From Curtobacterium flaccumfaciens UCD-AKU (GTDB lineage: Bacteria > Actinomycetota > Actinomycetes > Actinomycetales > Microbacteriaceae), in NCBI RefSeq assembly GCF_000349565.1, contig NZ_KB714609.1, positions 282,618 to 321,156 of the forward strand: a DNA stretch of 38,539 nt. Reading direction: 5' to 3'. Shown here piece by piece: positions 19,800 through 26,992 of the stretch. The translations under genes were made by a program, and so were the position numbers. How positions within the stretch are numbered: the first letter of the stretch is position 1; each line of letters opens with the position of its first letter. The notes beneath the pieces are model-generated. The model was not told the DNA's origin. It saw nothing but the letters and a program-made list of their open reading frames with translations, and made no database searches.

Positions 19800-20854
19800 C
19801 GGGCGCGCTCCACGAGTTCGGTCACGAGGGCCTCCAGGCGGTCGGCGAGTTCGTACGGCAGCCGGGCGAGTTCGGCCCGGGCGAGTGCGGTGTGGTCAGC
19901 GACACGTGCTTCCGCGGCGCCGCGCGCACCGCAGGACACCAGGGTCGCACGGACCTCGTCCGCGCGGGCCTCGGTCAGGTCCGGGTCACCCAGGTACGGC
20001 TCGAGGTCGGGCCAGCAGTCGGTGGTCGCCGCGTACGCGATGAGCATGGTGCGCTTGCCCTCGCGCAGGTCGCCGAGAACGGTCTTGCCGGTCATGGTCT
20101 CGTCGCCGAACACCCCGAGCAGGTCGTCGACGATCTGGTAGGCGATGCCGATCTCGCGGCCGAAGGCACCGAGGGCGGTGACGATCTCCTCGTCGGCGCC
20201 GGCCAGCACCGCACCGGACTGCAGCGGCGCCTCGAACGAGTACACGCTCGTCTTCGCCCGCTCCATCGCCAGGACCTCGTCCACCGTCGGCATCACCCCG
20301 AGTGCCAGGTCGACGTCGGTCATCTCGCCGGCGGCGCTGGCGAACACGGCCTCGTCGAACAGCTCGAGCAACCGCTCACGCCGGGTGCCGTCGACGCCCG
20401 CGGCCTCGATGAACCGAGGTGCCCCGGCGAGCGCCAGGTCACCGGCGATCACAGCGGCACTCATCCCCCGGTGCTCGGCGGTCGGCAACGGCAGTCCACC
20501 CGTCGTCCCGTTGTCACGGAACGACCCGGCGACGTTCGGCTGCCCGCGGCGCGACCAGTCACGGTCGATGACGTCGTCGTGCACCACCAGCGCGGTGTGC
20601 AGGAGTTCGTAGGCCGCCGCGACGTTGGCGGCGGCGTGCGCGTCGGTGCCGCCCATGCCGGCGTACGCGGTCATGACCATGCGCGGCCGGAAGCGCTTGC
20701 CGCCCATGCTCGCCTTGCGGAGCACGCGCCACAGCTCTTCCGACGGTCGGCCGTAGCGCTCGGCGCGCGCCGACGACACGGCGAAGAAGCGCTCGAGGCA
20801 GTCGTCGACGAGCGCGAGGTCGATGTGCGGCACGGTGGTCGCTTCCTCGCTCAT
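19796..20854 (-). CDS. crtE: Geranylgeranyl diphosphate synthase (polyprenyl synthetase)
   Basis: 352 aa, trans-isoprenyl diphosphate synthase supplying GGPP to CrtB. The first Asp-rich motif is VVHDDVIDRD (Asp93, Asp94, Asp97), with GGKRFRPRMV upstream for diphosphate binding. The second is IVDDLLGVFGDE (Asp243, Asp244). First gene of the operon. ATG 20854 lies 21 bp from the divergent idi ATG with no room for a ribosome-binding site, so the mRNA is probably leaderless. A family A word occurs near the 3' end (19830-19839). Confidence 0.93.
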   Translation of the reverse strand: MSEEATTVPHIDLALVDDCLERFFAVSSARAERYGRPSEELWRVLRKASMGGKRFRPRMVMTAYAGMGGTDAHAAANVAAAYELLHTALVVHDDVIDRDWSRRGQPNVAGSFRDNGTTGGLPLPTAEHRGMSAAVIAGDLALAGAPRFIEAAGVDGTRRERLLELFDEAVFASAAGEMTDVDLALGVMPTVDEVLAMERAKTSVYSFEAPLQSGAVLAGADEEIVTALGAFGREIGIAYQIVDDLLGVFGDETMTGKTVLGDLREGKRTMLIAYAATTDCWPDLEPYLGDPDLTEARADEVRATLVSCGARGAAEARVADHTALARAELARLPYELADRLEALVTELVERAR

Positions 20855-20875
20855 TGGCCTAACCTATCGACTCAG
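20855..20875. promoter_or_regulatory. Symmetric divergent promoter between crtE and idi (putative)
   Basis: The whole gap is 21 bp. TAACCTA (20860-20866) gives a TAnnnT-type -10 on both strands: TAACCT for idi and TAGGTT for crtE. TAGGTT ends 6 nt before the crtE ATG, the distance expected for a leaderless transcript. For idi, TAACCT ends 10 nt and the alternative TATCGA ends 5 nt before ATG. No clear -35 was found on either side. Confidence 0.45.
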
Positions 20876-21418
20876 ATGAACGCTTTCCCTGAATCCGTGG
20901 TGCTCCTGTCCGACGACCGTACCCCGATCGGCACGGCGGACAAGTTCACGGTCCACACTGCCCACACGCCCCTGCACCTGGCCTTCTCGTGCCACGTCCG
21001 GAACACCGACGGCGACGTCCTGGTGACCCGACGAGCGCTGTCGAAGAAGACCTGGCCGGGGGTGTGGACGAACACCTTCTGCGGTCACCCCGGTCCGGAC
21101 GAGTCCTTCGAGGACGCGATCGCCCGTCGCGCCGCTCGCGAACTCGGCATCACCATCCGTGACGTCGAGGTCGTGCTGCCGGAGTTCCGGTACCGCGCGG
21201 TCGACGCGTCGGGCATCGTCGAGAACGAGGTCTGCCCCGTCTTCCGTGCCGTGACCGACGACACACCGGCGCCCGCGGACGACGAGGTCGCCGAGTGGGC
21301 CTGGGTGTCCGAGGATTCTCTCAGGCAGGCCGTCGCCGGTGCGCCGTTCGCCTGGAGCCCGTGGCTCGGGTGGCAGCTGGCCGAGCTCGAGACCGCTGGG
21401 TTGCACGTCACGCGCTGA
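20876..21418 (+). CDS. idi: Isopentenyl-diphosphate delta-isomerase, type I
   Basis: 180 aa, Nudix-fold enzyme interconverting IPP and DMAPP, providing both the GGPP chain starter and the C5 units CrtEb adds. Active-site Cys69 lies in NTFCGHP, and the metal/catalytic Glu pair in IVENEVCP (Glu116, Glu118) aligns with E. coli Glu114/Glu116. A Nudix-like box is seen at PDESFEDAIARRAAREL. Divergent from crtE across 21 bp, so co-regulation with carotenoid synthesis is likely. No ribosome-binding site is visible before ATG 20876. Confidence 0.94.
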   Translation: MNAFPESVVLLSDDRTPIGTADKFTVHTAHTPLHLAFSCHVRNTDGDVLVTRRALSKKTWPGVWTNTFCGHPGPDESFEDAIARRAARELGITIRDVEVVLPEFRYRAVDASGIVENEVCPVFRAVTDDTPAPADDEVAEWAWVSEDSLRQAVAGAPFAWSPWLGWQLAELETAGLHVTR

Positions 21419-21543
21419 CGCTGCTGCGTCTGCGTCTGCGTGTGCACCTGCGCCTGAGCGAATGCGCGCCGGCGCTGCGCGGAGTCGGCCGTTGCGGCCT
21501 GGCAGGGTGGACAGCGACGCCTGCCAGGCCCCTACCGGGCCGC

Positions 21544-22407
21544 TCAGGACCAGGCGTTCGACACGCACTTCGCGATCGTGCCCGTCGTGAAGCCAGCCGC
21601 CGCGGCGAGACACGGAGCGCAGAGCACCATGGTCGCGCAGGCTGCGCCGCACGCGACGCCGAGGACTGCGATCACCGCCCAGCTGATCCCGATGCGGTTG
21701 AGGCAGTTGTTCAGTCGCTTCCAGTCGAGGCCGTACGTCCCGACGGACGATGCCTGCTCCGCTTCGGTTCCCTGTGTGAGGTCCACGTTCTTGGTCAGCT
21801 GACCGTCCTGCCACATCGCGAAGTGCACCACGGTCACGGACGTCATCGCGGAGGCCATCTCGGTGATGGTCGTCTCACCGTCCACGGTCACGAACGAGAG
21901 CTTCGTCATCTCCGGGACGTCGGTCCCGAGGAGCGGGACCGAGACGACGTCGGCGCCCTCGTAGGTGTAAGCAGTGGCACCAGCCCAGTCAGGTCGCAGC
22001 CCTGAGCGTGCGGAGTACCCCGCTTCCCGAGCCGCCGAGACCGCGTTCGAACTCCGGTTGCGCCCTTCGACTCGGAGCTGCGAAGCGAGCTGGACGAGCC
22101 GTCCTGTGCCGGAGGGGTCCGTGACCGTCACCGCGCTCGACGCCTCGGCTCGTGCCGGCGCCACGACGCCGACGAGCGCGATCGCTGCGGCGGCCGCGGC
22201 GACGAACGCCACCCCCGAGAGTGCCAGCGTGCGCTTCTGACGGGGGCGCCTCGGTCGCATCTCACGGATCGACGCTGTGCCGATGCCGGCGGCGCCCAGG
22301 AGCCACCACACGACGGCGACATCGCGGAACCCCGGGGCGAACGACAAGGCGACGCACCCGATCGACGCCAGGATGATCCCGATGGTGGGCGACTGCTTCT
22401 TGACCAT
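21544..22407 (-). CDS. Membrane-anchored protein with six-Cys hydrophobic C-terminus (putative bacteriocin-like precursor)
   Basis: 287 aa, family not firmly recognised. Two hydrophobic segments near the N-terminus (IGIILASIGCVALSF and VAVVWWLLGAAGIG), a basic stretch REMRPRRPRQKR, a third segment (VAFVAAAAAAIALVGVV) and a soluble, probably extracellular, beta-rich region of about 145 residues. The last 55 residues are hydrophobic with cysteines at 235, 253, 257, 263, 266 and 281 (C-x17-C-x3-C-x5-C-x2-C-x14-C), including GVACGAACA and LCAPCLAAAAG. Such a tail recalls halocin-C8-like or other disulfide-rich bacteriocin precursors, but this is inference. ATG 22407 is preferred over 22428 because AAGGAG precedes it. 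No dedicated transporter or immunity gene is adjacent. Confidence 0.6.
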   Translation of the reverse strand: MVKKQSPTIGIILASIGCVALSFAPGFRDVAVVWWLLGAAGIGTASIREMRPRRPRQKRTLALSGVAFVAAAAAAIALVGVVAPARAEASSAVTVTDPSGTGRLVQLASQLRVEGRNRSSNAVSAAREAGYSARSGLRPDWAGATAYTYEGADVVSVPLLGTDVPEMTKLSFVTVDGETTITEMASAMTSVTVVHFAMWQDGQLTKNVDLTQGTEAEQASSVGTYGLDWKRLNNCLNRIGISWAVIAVLGVACGAACATMVLCAPCLAAAAGFTTGTIAKCVSNAWS

Positions 22408-22426
22408 GACACTCCTTCGTGTTGGC

Positions 22427-22442
22427 ATCCAGTGTTCTGGAT
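22427..22442. promoter_or_regulatory. Inverted repeat at the Cys-rich gene promoter (possible operator)
   Basis: ATCCAG-TGTT-CTGGAT, perfect 6-bp arms. It covers about +1 to +16 of the transcript predicted from the promoter at 22449-22477, upstream of the ribosome-binding site of the six-Cys protein gene. Confidence 0.35.
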
Positions 22443-22448
22443 ATCAGG

Positions 22449-22477
22449 ACACTAGCGTCCGGTTCGGGGTGCAGCAA
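22449..22477 (-). promoter_or_regulatory. Putative promoter of the six-Cys protein gene
   Basis: On the minus strand: TTGCTG (22477-22472), 17-nt spacer, TAGTGT (22454-22449), giving a start near 22442 and a leader of about 35 nt ending in AAGGAG and ATG. Confidence 0.4.
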
Positions 22478-22514
22478 GGGTTCTCATGACCGATGTGGAA
22501 AGCCGAGATCGAAG

Positions 22515-22543
22515 TTGTCCGACCTGCGCCGCAGGCGTACGCT
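22515..22543 (+). promoter_or_regulatory. Putative corA promoter
   Basis: TTGTCC (22515-22520), 17-nt spacer, TACGCT (22538-22543). Transcription would begin near 22550, leaving a leader of roughly 187 nt before corA. Confidence 0.4.
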
Positions 22544-22587
22544 CGACGCTCGGCAGCGCTCTGGGCGCCGCCACGACGAGACGAGAA

Positions 22588-22674
22588 GGGCAGGTGAGGC
22601 GCGATGTCGGGTGACCATCCTCGATCGGGCCGGCCGCCCGTGTCGGTCGTCGCGCCCGTTCGCTGACCCTGCCC
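22588..22674 (+). promoter_or_regulatory. Structured corA leader RNA (candidate cis-regulator)
   Basis: GGGCAGG (22588-22594) pairs with CCTGCCC (22668-22674), closing a domain that contains AGGTGAGGC and GCCGCCC and encloses a small ORF (22604-22666). AGGTGAGGC also occurs in Mg2+-sensing M-box riboswitches upstream of Mg2+ transporters, but the rest of the M-box core is not clearly seen. The domain could act through the leader ORF instead. Confidence 0.35.
22604..22666 (+). CDS. Possible proline-rich leader peptide upstream of corA
   Basis: 20 codons plus stop, beginning MSGDHPRSGRPP. ATG follows AGGTGAGG by 4 nt. Prolines fall at positions 6, 11, 12 and 18. Proline-rich leader peptides are known to control Mg2+ transporter genes (MgtL for mgtA in Salmonella), so a similar translation-speed sensor is conceivable. 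It is too short to support on coding statistics and may be chance within a structured leader. Confidence 0.3.
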   Translation: MSGDHPRSGRPPVSVVAPVR

Positions 22675-22676
22675 CG

Positions 22677-22695
22677 CCCCGGATCGCCTCCGGGG
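22677..22695 (+). promoter_or_regulatory. Hairpin between leader ORF and corA ribosome site
   Basis: CCCCGGA (22677-22683), loop TCGCC, TCCGGGG (22689-22695): a perfect 7-bp stem 27 nt before the GAAGGAG ribosome-binding site (22723-22729). It could be an attenuator, or an anti-structure to the preceding domain. Confidence 0.35.
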
Positions 22696-22736
22696 TGCCA
22701 TCGCGCCCGCCTGCTCCCCACCGAAGGAGCACGCAC

Positions 22737-23786
22737 ATGGCACTGATCGACAACGCGATCTACGTCCGGGGACGCCGCGTGGAGTCTCCGTCGACCCTGT
22801 CGCGCCCGGCTCGTGGCGACCTGACCTGGATCGGGCTGCTCCGGCCCGACCCGCACGAGCTCGAGGCCGTCGCCACCGAGTTCGACCTGCACGAGAACGC
22901 CGTCGAGGACGCCCGCAAGGGGCACCAGCGCGCCAAGCTCGAGCGGTACGGCGACACCCTGTTCATGGTGCTCCGGCCGGCCTGGTTCGACCCGTCCGAG
23001 GGCACCGTGGAGTTCGGCGAGGTCCACCTGTTCGTCGGCGACCACTTCGTCGTCAGCGTCCGGCACGCCGCGCGCCCCGACCTGGCGGCACTGCGGGCAC
23101 AGGTCGAGGCGGACCCGGAGTTCCTGGCGAAGGGGTCCGAGGCGGTCACCGCGGCCGTGCTCGACGAGGTCGTCGACGGGTACGGGCCCGTCGTCCAGGT
23201 GCTGCAGGAGCAGATCGACGCCATCGAGGACCAGCTGTTCGCCGGGCAGGTCGACCCCGGGGTCTCGAAGCGCATCTACCAGCTGCTCAGCGAGGTCCTG
23301 GCGTTCCAGCGCGCGACCACCCCGGTGCCCGCGATGGTGACCGGGCTGCTCCGCGGTGCCGACAAGTACGGCGTGGACGACGACGTACAGCACCGGCTCC
23401 GCAACGTGCACGACCACGCGCTCCGCGTCACCGAGCGGGTCGACTCGTTCCGCGCCCTGCTCGAGAACGCCCTGACCCTGCACGCCACCCTGGTGTCGCA
23501 GGAGCAGAACGAGGCGATGCGGCGGATGACCAGCGCGAGCCTGGCGCAGGGCGAGGAGAGCCGGCAACTCGCCCGGGCAGCACACCGCCAGGGCGAGGAG
23601 GTCAAGAAGATCTCGTCGTGGGCGGCGATCCTGTTCGCGCCCGGCCTGATCGCCGGTGTCTACGGGATGAACTTCGACCACATGCCCGAGCTGCACTGGC
23701 ACTACGGCTACCCGGTCGCGATCCTCGGCATGCTCCTGCTGATGGGCGTGCTCTGGGCGATCTTCCGCAAGCGCAACTGGCTCTGA
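22737..23786 (+). CDS. corA: CorA family magnesium/cobalt transporter
   Basis: 349 aa. A homopentameric Mg2+/Co2+ channel of the CorA/2-TM-GxN family. A large cytoplasmic alpha/beta domain and long stalk helices are followed by two C-terminal membrane segments (WAAILFAPGLIAGVYGMN and YPVAILGMLLLMGVLWAIF). The selectivity motif GMN is at residues 310-312, and the C-terminus is the typical basic RKRNW. ATG 22737 has an ideal GAAGGAG 7 nt upstream. Regulation by the leader at about 22550-22736 is suspected. Confidence 0.94.
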   Translation: MALIDNAIYVRGRRVESPSTLSRPARGDLTWIGLLRPDPHELEAVATEFDLHENAVEDARKGHQRAKLERYGDTLFMVLRPAWFDPSEGTVEFGEVHLFVGDHFVVSVRHAARPDLAALRAQVEADPEFLAKGSEAVTAAVLDEVVDGYGPVVQVLQEQIDAIEDQLFAGQVDPGVSKRIYQLLSEVLAFQRATTPVPAMVTGLLRGADKYGVDDDVQHRLRNVHDHALRVTERVDSFRALLENALTLHATLVSQEQNEAMRRMTSASLAQGEESRQLARAAHRQGEEVKKISSWAAILFAPGLIAGVYGMNFDHMPELHWHYGYPVAILGMLLLMGVLWAIFRKRNWL

Positions 23787-23791
23787 GCCGA

Positions 23792-23826
23792 CGGCGGATC
23801 GGCGCACAGGTGGCGCCGATCCGCTG
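23792..23826 (+). terminator. Probable corA terminator hairpin
   Basis: CGGATCGGCGC (23795-23805) pairs perfectly with 23813-23823 around a 7-nt loop. The stem extends to 23792/23826 with one G-U pair. It starts 6 nt past the corA stop codon. There is no T-run, as is common in high-GC actinobacteria. Confidence 0.6.
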
Positions 23827-23832
23827 GACGTG

Positions 23833-23838
23833 CATAAT
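23833..23838 (+). promoter_or_regulatory. Putative -10 element of the lacI-family gene
   Basis: CATAAT, followed about 12 nt later by the operator at 23851. No recognisable -35; the corA terminator occupies that position. Confidence 0.35.
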
Positions 23839-23850
23839 GATCTGGCCCGG

Positions 23851-23866
23851 ATGTGAACGTGCACAT
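23851..23866. promoter_or_regulatory. LacI-family operator, autoregulatory copy
   Basis: ATGTGAACGTGCACAT has a central CG and 7 of 8 symmetric pairs matching. The same motif, ATGTGAnCGTnCACAT with variation only at two positions, recurs at 25260-25275 before the sugar transporter. An overlapping perfect 12-bp palindrome CACATCGATGTG spans 23862-23873. Confidence 0.7.
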
Positions 23867-23902
23867 CGATGTGCCACGACACCCGGGCGGAAACGAGCAG
23901 CA

Positions 23903-24922
23903 ATGGCGTCATCGCGGACACAGCAACCGCGTTCGCCCAGCATCCGTGACGTCGCACGGATCGCGGGCGTCTCGCACCAGACCGTCTCGCGGGTGCTGAA
24001 CAACTCGGACGCGATCCGGGCCGAGACGCGCGACAAGGTCCTGGCGGCCATGGAGCAGCTGCAGTACCGGCCGAACCGGGCCGCGCGCGCCCTGGTGACG
24101 AGCCGGACGCACACGATCGGCGTCCTGACGGCCCGTCGCGCCCACTACGGTCCCGCGGTCGCACTGCAGGCGATCGAGGACGCCGCGATGCTGCGCGGCT
24201 ACTCCGTCACGACGGCGAACATCGCCGAGGCGACCGACGCCGCCGTGCGTGAAGGGCTCGGACACCTGCTCGACCTGGACGTCGAGGGCATCGTCGTCAT
24301 CGCGCCCCAGCAGCGGGTCTTCGACCTGATCGCCGAGCTCGGAATCCGCACCCCCTACGTCACCATGCGTGCCAGCGTCGGCGAGGACCCCACGGCCCTG
24401 TGGGTGGACCAGATGGAGGGCGCACGACTCGCGACCGCGCACCTGCTCGACCTGGGACACGAGTACGTCCGGCACATCGCCGGCCCACAGGACTGGATCG
24501 AGGCCGACGCCCGCATGCAGGGGTTCCTGCGCGAGATGTCCGACCGCGACATGGCCGTCGCCCCGCCGATTCTGGGCGACTGGACCGCCGACTTCGGCTA
24601 CCACGCCGGCCGCGAGCTGCTGCGGTGGCGGGACTGCACCGCGATCTTCTGCTCGAACGACCAGATGGCGCTCGGCGTCATGCACGCGGCGCGCTCGTAC
24701 GGGCTCGACGTCCCGGGGGACCTGTCCGTGGTCGGCTACGACGACATCCCCGAGGCGAAGCACTTCTGGCCGCCGCTCACCACGGTGCAGGTCGACTTCG
24801 CCGAGCTCGGGCGTCGCTGCGTGGACCTGCTGCTGCCGAGTGAGGGCGAGCTCCTCCGCCCGATCGACATCGTCCCGCAGCTGGTCGTGCGCGCTTCGAC
24901 GAGCGCACCCCGCACGCGCTGA
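23903..24922 (+). CDS. LacI family transcriptional regulator of a monosaccharide transporter
   Basis: 339 aa. The N-terminal HTH (SIRDVARIAGVSHQTVSRVL, residues about 13-32) and hinge helix region (YRPNRAARALVT) are classical LacI/GalR. The remainder is a periplasmic-binding-protein-like sugar-sensing domain, with FCSNDQMALGVMHAARSYG and DLSVVGYDDIPEAKHFWPPL near the end. Probably represses itself and the transporter at 25400-29446 through the shared 16-bp operator, with a monosaccharide or derivative as inducer (inference). ATG 23903 lacks a strong ribosome site. A hairpin at 24962-25000 follows the gene. Confidence 0.93.
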   Translation: MASSRTQQPRSPSIRDVARIAGVSHQTVSRVLNNSDAIRAETRDKVLAAMEQLQYRPNRAARALVTSRTHTIGVLTARRAHYGPAVALQAIEDAAMLRGYSVTTANIAEATDAAVREGLGHLLDLDVEGIVVIAPQQRVFDLIAELGIRTPYVTMRASVGEDPTALWVDQMEGARLATAHLLDLGHEYVRHIAGPQDWIEADARMQGFLREMSDRDMAVAPPILGDWTADFGYHAGRELLRWRDCTAIFCSNDQMALGVMHAARSYGLDVPGDLSVVGYDDIPEAKHFWPPLTTVQVDFAELGRRCVDLLLPSEGELLRPIDIVPQLVVRASTSAPRTR

Positions 24923-24961
24923 CGTGCTCGGGGCCGGCGGCGGCGGAGTACCTGCCGCAAA

Positions 24962-25000
24962 CGGGCATCCCTGCCACGAACTTCCGACCAGGGACGCCCG
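24962..25000 (+). terminator. Putative terminator after the lacI-family gene, with repeated arm
   Basis: CGGGCATCCCTG (24962-24973) pairs with CAGGGACGCCCG (24989-25000), one A-C mismatch, 15-nt loop. The right arm CCAGGGACGCCCG is repeated exactly at 25007-25019, so two alternative hairpins can form. Confidence 0.45.
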
Positions 25001-25059
25001 GAAGCGCCAGGGACGCCCGCTCCGACACGGCGAGCGCGGCTCCGGACGCGCCCACGGAC

Positions 25060-25103
25060 CGGACGGGAGGCCCGTGGCGGCGCCGCCACGCGCCTCCCGT
25101 CCG
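25060..25103. repeat. Family A palindromic element
   Basis: CGGACGGGAGGC (25060-25071) pairs perfectly with GCCTCCCGTCCG (25092-25103). The interior GTGGCGGCGCCGCCAC (25074-25089) is a perfect 16-bp palindrome, so the element is a nearly perfect stem of about 22 bp with one mismatch. The rest of the 477-bp gap 24923-25399 holds only the lacI hairpin, the transporter promoter and its operator. Confidence 0.8.
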
Positions 25104-25213
25104 CAGCATGCGGATCCACGCAACGAACGCGTGCTCCGGAGGCCCCTGGCCCCAACCCGGGGGACGTTCCCTCCGGATCACGCACGCCGTTACGAAAACG
25201 CGACCAATCCGAA

Positions 25214-25244
25214 TTGACAGCCGCACCGAGGCTGTGCGTAAATT
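25214..25244 (+). promoter_or_regulatory. Promoter of the monosaccharide ABC transporter operon
   Basis: Consensus -35 TTGACA (25214-25219) and -10 TAAATT (25239-25244), spacer 19 nt (18 if GTAAAT is used). The start would be near 25251, with a 5' leader of about 150 nt. This is an unusually AT-rich, consensus-like stretch for the window. Confidence 0.65.
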
Positions 25245-25259
25245 GCCTCCGTCCAGCCG

Positions 25260-25275
25260 ATGTGACCGTTCACAT
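25260..25275. promoter_or_regulatory. LacI-family operator of the sugar transporter operon
   Basis: ATGTGACCGTTCACAT, central CG, 7 of 8 symmetric pairs matching, about +10 to +25 relative to the predicted start, a classical repression position. It differs from the site before the adjacent lacI-family gene only at two positions. Confidence 0.75.
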
Positions 25276-25399
25276 GAGCGTCACACCGCGCCGGATCCGG
25301 ACGCGACAACGAAGTCCACACAGGCCCCCTGTGCTTTCGCTGCCGCAGCAGAACCACCCGAACACACTGCCGCACCGAAGCGGCAGAAGGAGATGCACT

Positions 25400-26992
25400 G
25401 TGGCGTCAACCCCGATCGACACCGGCCTCGAGACCCGGTCGATCACCGCACCCGAGACCATCCTCGAGATGCGCTCGATCACCAAGGAGTTCCCTGGTGT
25501 GAAGGCGCTGGCCGACGTCTCCCTCAGCGTCCGCGCCGGCGAGATCCACGCGATCTGCGGCGAGAACGGCGCCGGCAAGTCGACCCTGATGAAGGTCCTG
25601 TCGGGCGTCTACCCGTACGGCACCTACAGCGGCGAGATCGTCTACGAGGGCGAGGAAGTCCGCTTCTCGAACATCAAGCAGTCCGAGCAGGCCGGCATCG
25701 TCATCATCCACCAGGAGCTGGCGCTCGTCCCGGAGCTCTCGATCACCGAGAACCTGTTCCTGGGCAACGAGCCGAGCCGCGCTGGCGTCATCAACTGGAC
25801 CGCCGCGCAGCTCCGTGCGCAGGACCTGCTCGCCCGCGTCGGCCTGGCCGACGACCCGGACACGCAGATCAAGAACATCGGTGTCGGCAAGCAGCAGCTC
25901 GTCGAGATCGCGAAGGCCCTGCACAAGGACGTCAAGCTGCTGATCCTCGACGAGCCGACCGCCGCGCTCAACGAGAACGACTCGCAGCACCTGCTCGACC
26001 TGATCGTCGGGCTGAAGGCCAAGGGCATCGCGAGCATCATCATCAGCCACAAGCTCAACGAGATCGAGCAGATCGCGGACGAGATCACGATCATCCGTGA
26101 CGGCAAGGCCATCGAGACGCTCAACGTCAAGGCGGACGGCGTCAACGAGGACCGCATCATCCGCGGCATGGTCGGCCGCTCGCTCGAGTCGCGTTTCCCC
26201 GACCGCACCCCGAAGATCGGCGAGACCTTCTTCGAGGTCCGCAACTGGACCGTGCAGCACCCGATCGACCCGTCGCGTCTGGTCTGCAAGGCGTCGAACT
26301 TCCACGTCCGCAAGGGCGAGATCGTCGGCTTCGCCGGCCTGATGGGCGCCGGACGCACCGAGCTGGCGATGAGCCTGTTCGGTCGCTCCTACGGCACCTG
26401 GCTCGACGGCCAGATCATCAAGGACGGCCGCGAGATCAAGGTCACGAACGTCCAGCAGGCGATCGAGAACGGCATCGGCTACGTCTCCGAGGACCGCAAG
26501 GCGCTCGGCCTGAACCTGCTCGACACCGTGAAGCGCTCGACGGTCGCCGCCGACCTGCAGAAGATCTCGAAGGCCGGTGTCGTCGACTCGCTCGAGGAGT
26601 ACTCGGTCGCCGAGAAGTACCGCAAGATGCTCCGCACCAAGGTGCCGAGCGTCGAGGACAACGTCGGCAAGCTCTCTGGTGGCAACCAGCAGAAGGTCGT
26701 CCTGTCCAAGTGGATGTTCACCGACCCGGACATCCTGATCCTCGACGAGCCCACCCGCGGCATCGACGTGGGCGCCAAGTTCGAGATCTATGGGATCATC
26801 CAGCAGCTCGCGGCCGAGGGGAAGGGCATCATCCTCATCTCGTCCGAGCTGCCCGAACTCCTCGGTCTCTCCGACCGGATCTACACCATCTTCGAGGGCC
26901 AGATCACCGCTGACCTCCCGGCCGACCAGGCCGATCCCGAATCGCTCATGCGCAGCATGACCTCCGCGCGGAAGGGCGCCACCGCCTCATGA
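25400..26992 (+). CDS. mmsA: Multiple monosaccharide ABC transporter ATP-binding protein
   Basis: 530 aa, two fused ATPase domains as in GguA/XylG/MmsA-type CUT2 transporters. Domain 1: Walker [10 protein letters not shown], a degenerate signature around [15 protein letters not shown] and Walker [16 protein letters not shown]. Domain 2 has the degenerate Walker [17 protein letters not shown] typical of CUT2, signature [14 protein letters not shown] and [18 protein letters not shown] 25400 is chosen because AGAAGGAG lies 7 nt upstream and residues just after it match the family start. It energises import of monosaccharides such as xylose, arabinose, galactose or glucose; the substrate cannot be specified. 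Overlaps the permease by ATGA. Confidence 0.94.
   Translation: MASTPIDTGLETRSITAPETILEMRSITKEFPGVKALADVSLSVRAGEIHAICGENGAGKSTLMKVLSGVYPYGTYSGEIVYEGEEVRFSNIKQSEQAGIVIIHQELALVPELSITENLFLGNEPSRAGVINWTAAQLRAQDLLARVGLADDPDTQIKNIGVGKQQLVEIAKALHKDVKLLILDEPTAALNENDSQHLLDLIVGLKAKGIASIIISHKLNEIEQIADEITIIRDGKAIETLNVKADGVNEDRIIRGMVGRSLESRFPDRTPKIGETFFEVRNWTVQHPIDPSRLVCKASNFHVRKGEIVGFAGLMGAGRTELAMSLFGRSYGTWLDGQIIKDGREIKVTNVQQAIENGIGYVSEDRKALGLNLLDTVKRSTVAADLQKISKAGVVDSLEEYSVAEKYRKMLRTKVPSVEDNVGKLSGGNQQKVVLSKWMFTDPDILILDEPTRGIDVGAKFEIYGIIQQLAAEGKGIILISSELPELLGLSDRIYTIFEGQITADLPADQADPESLMRSMTSARKGATAS

Noticed and set aside
22588..22674. M-box (ykoK) Mg2+ riboswitch
   Set aside because: AGGTGAGGC and GCCGCCC look like M-box pieces and the gene is right, but the conserved GTC..GAC loop and the GGGTCAA segment are not found, so it is kept only as a structured leader.
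25260..25275. CRP/GlxR site (TGTGA...TCACA)
   Set aside because: The half-sites TGTGA and TCACA match, but the spacer is 4 nt instead of 6, and the second copy by the LacI gene breaks the TCACA half (GCACA). A LacI-type operator with central CG fits both better.
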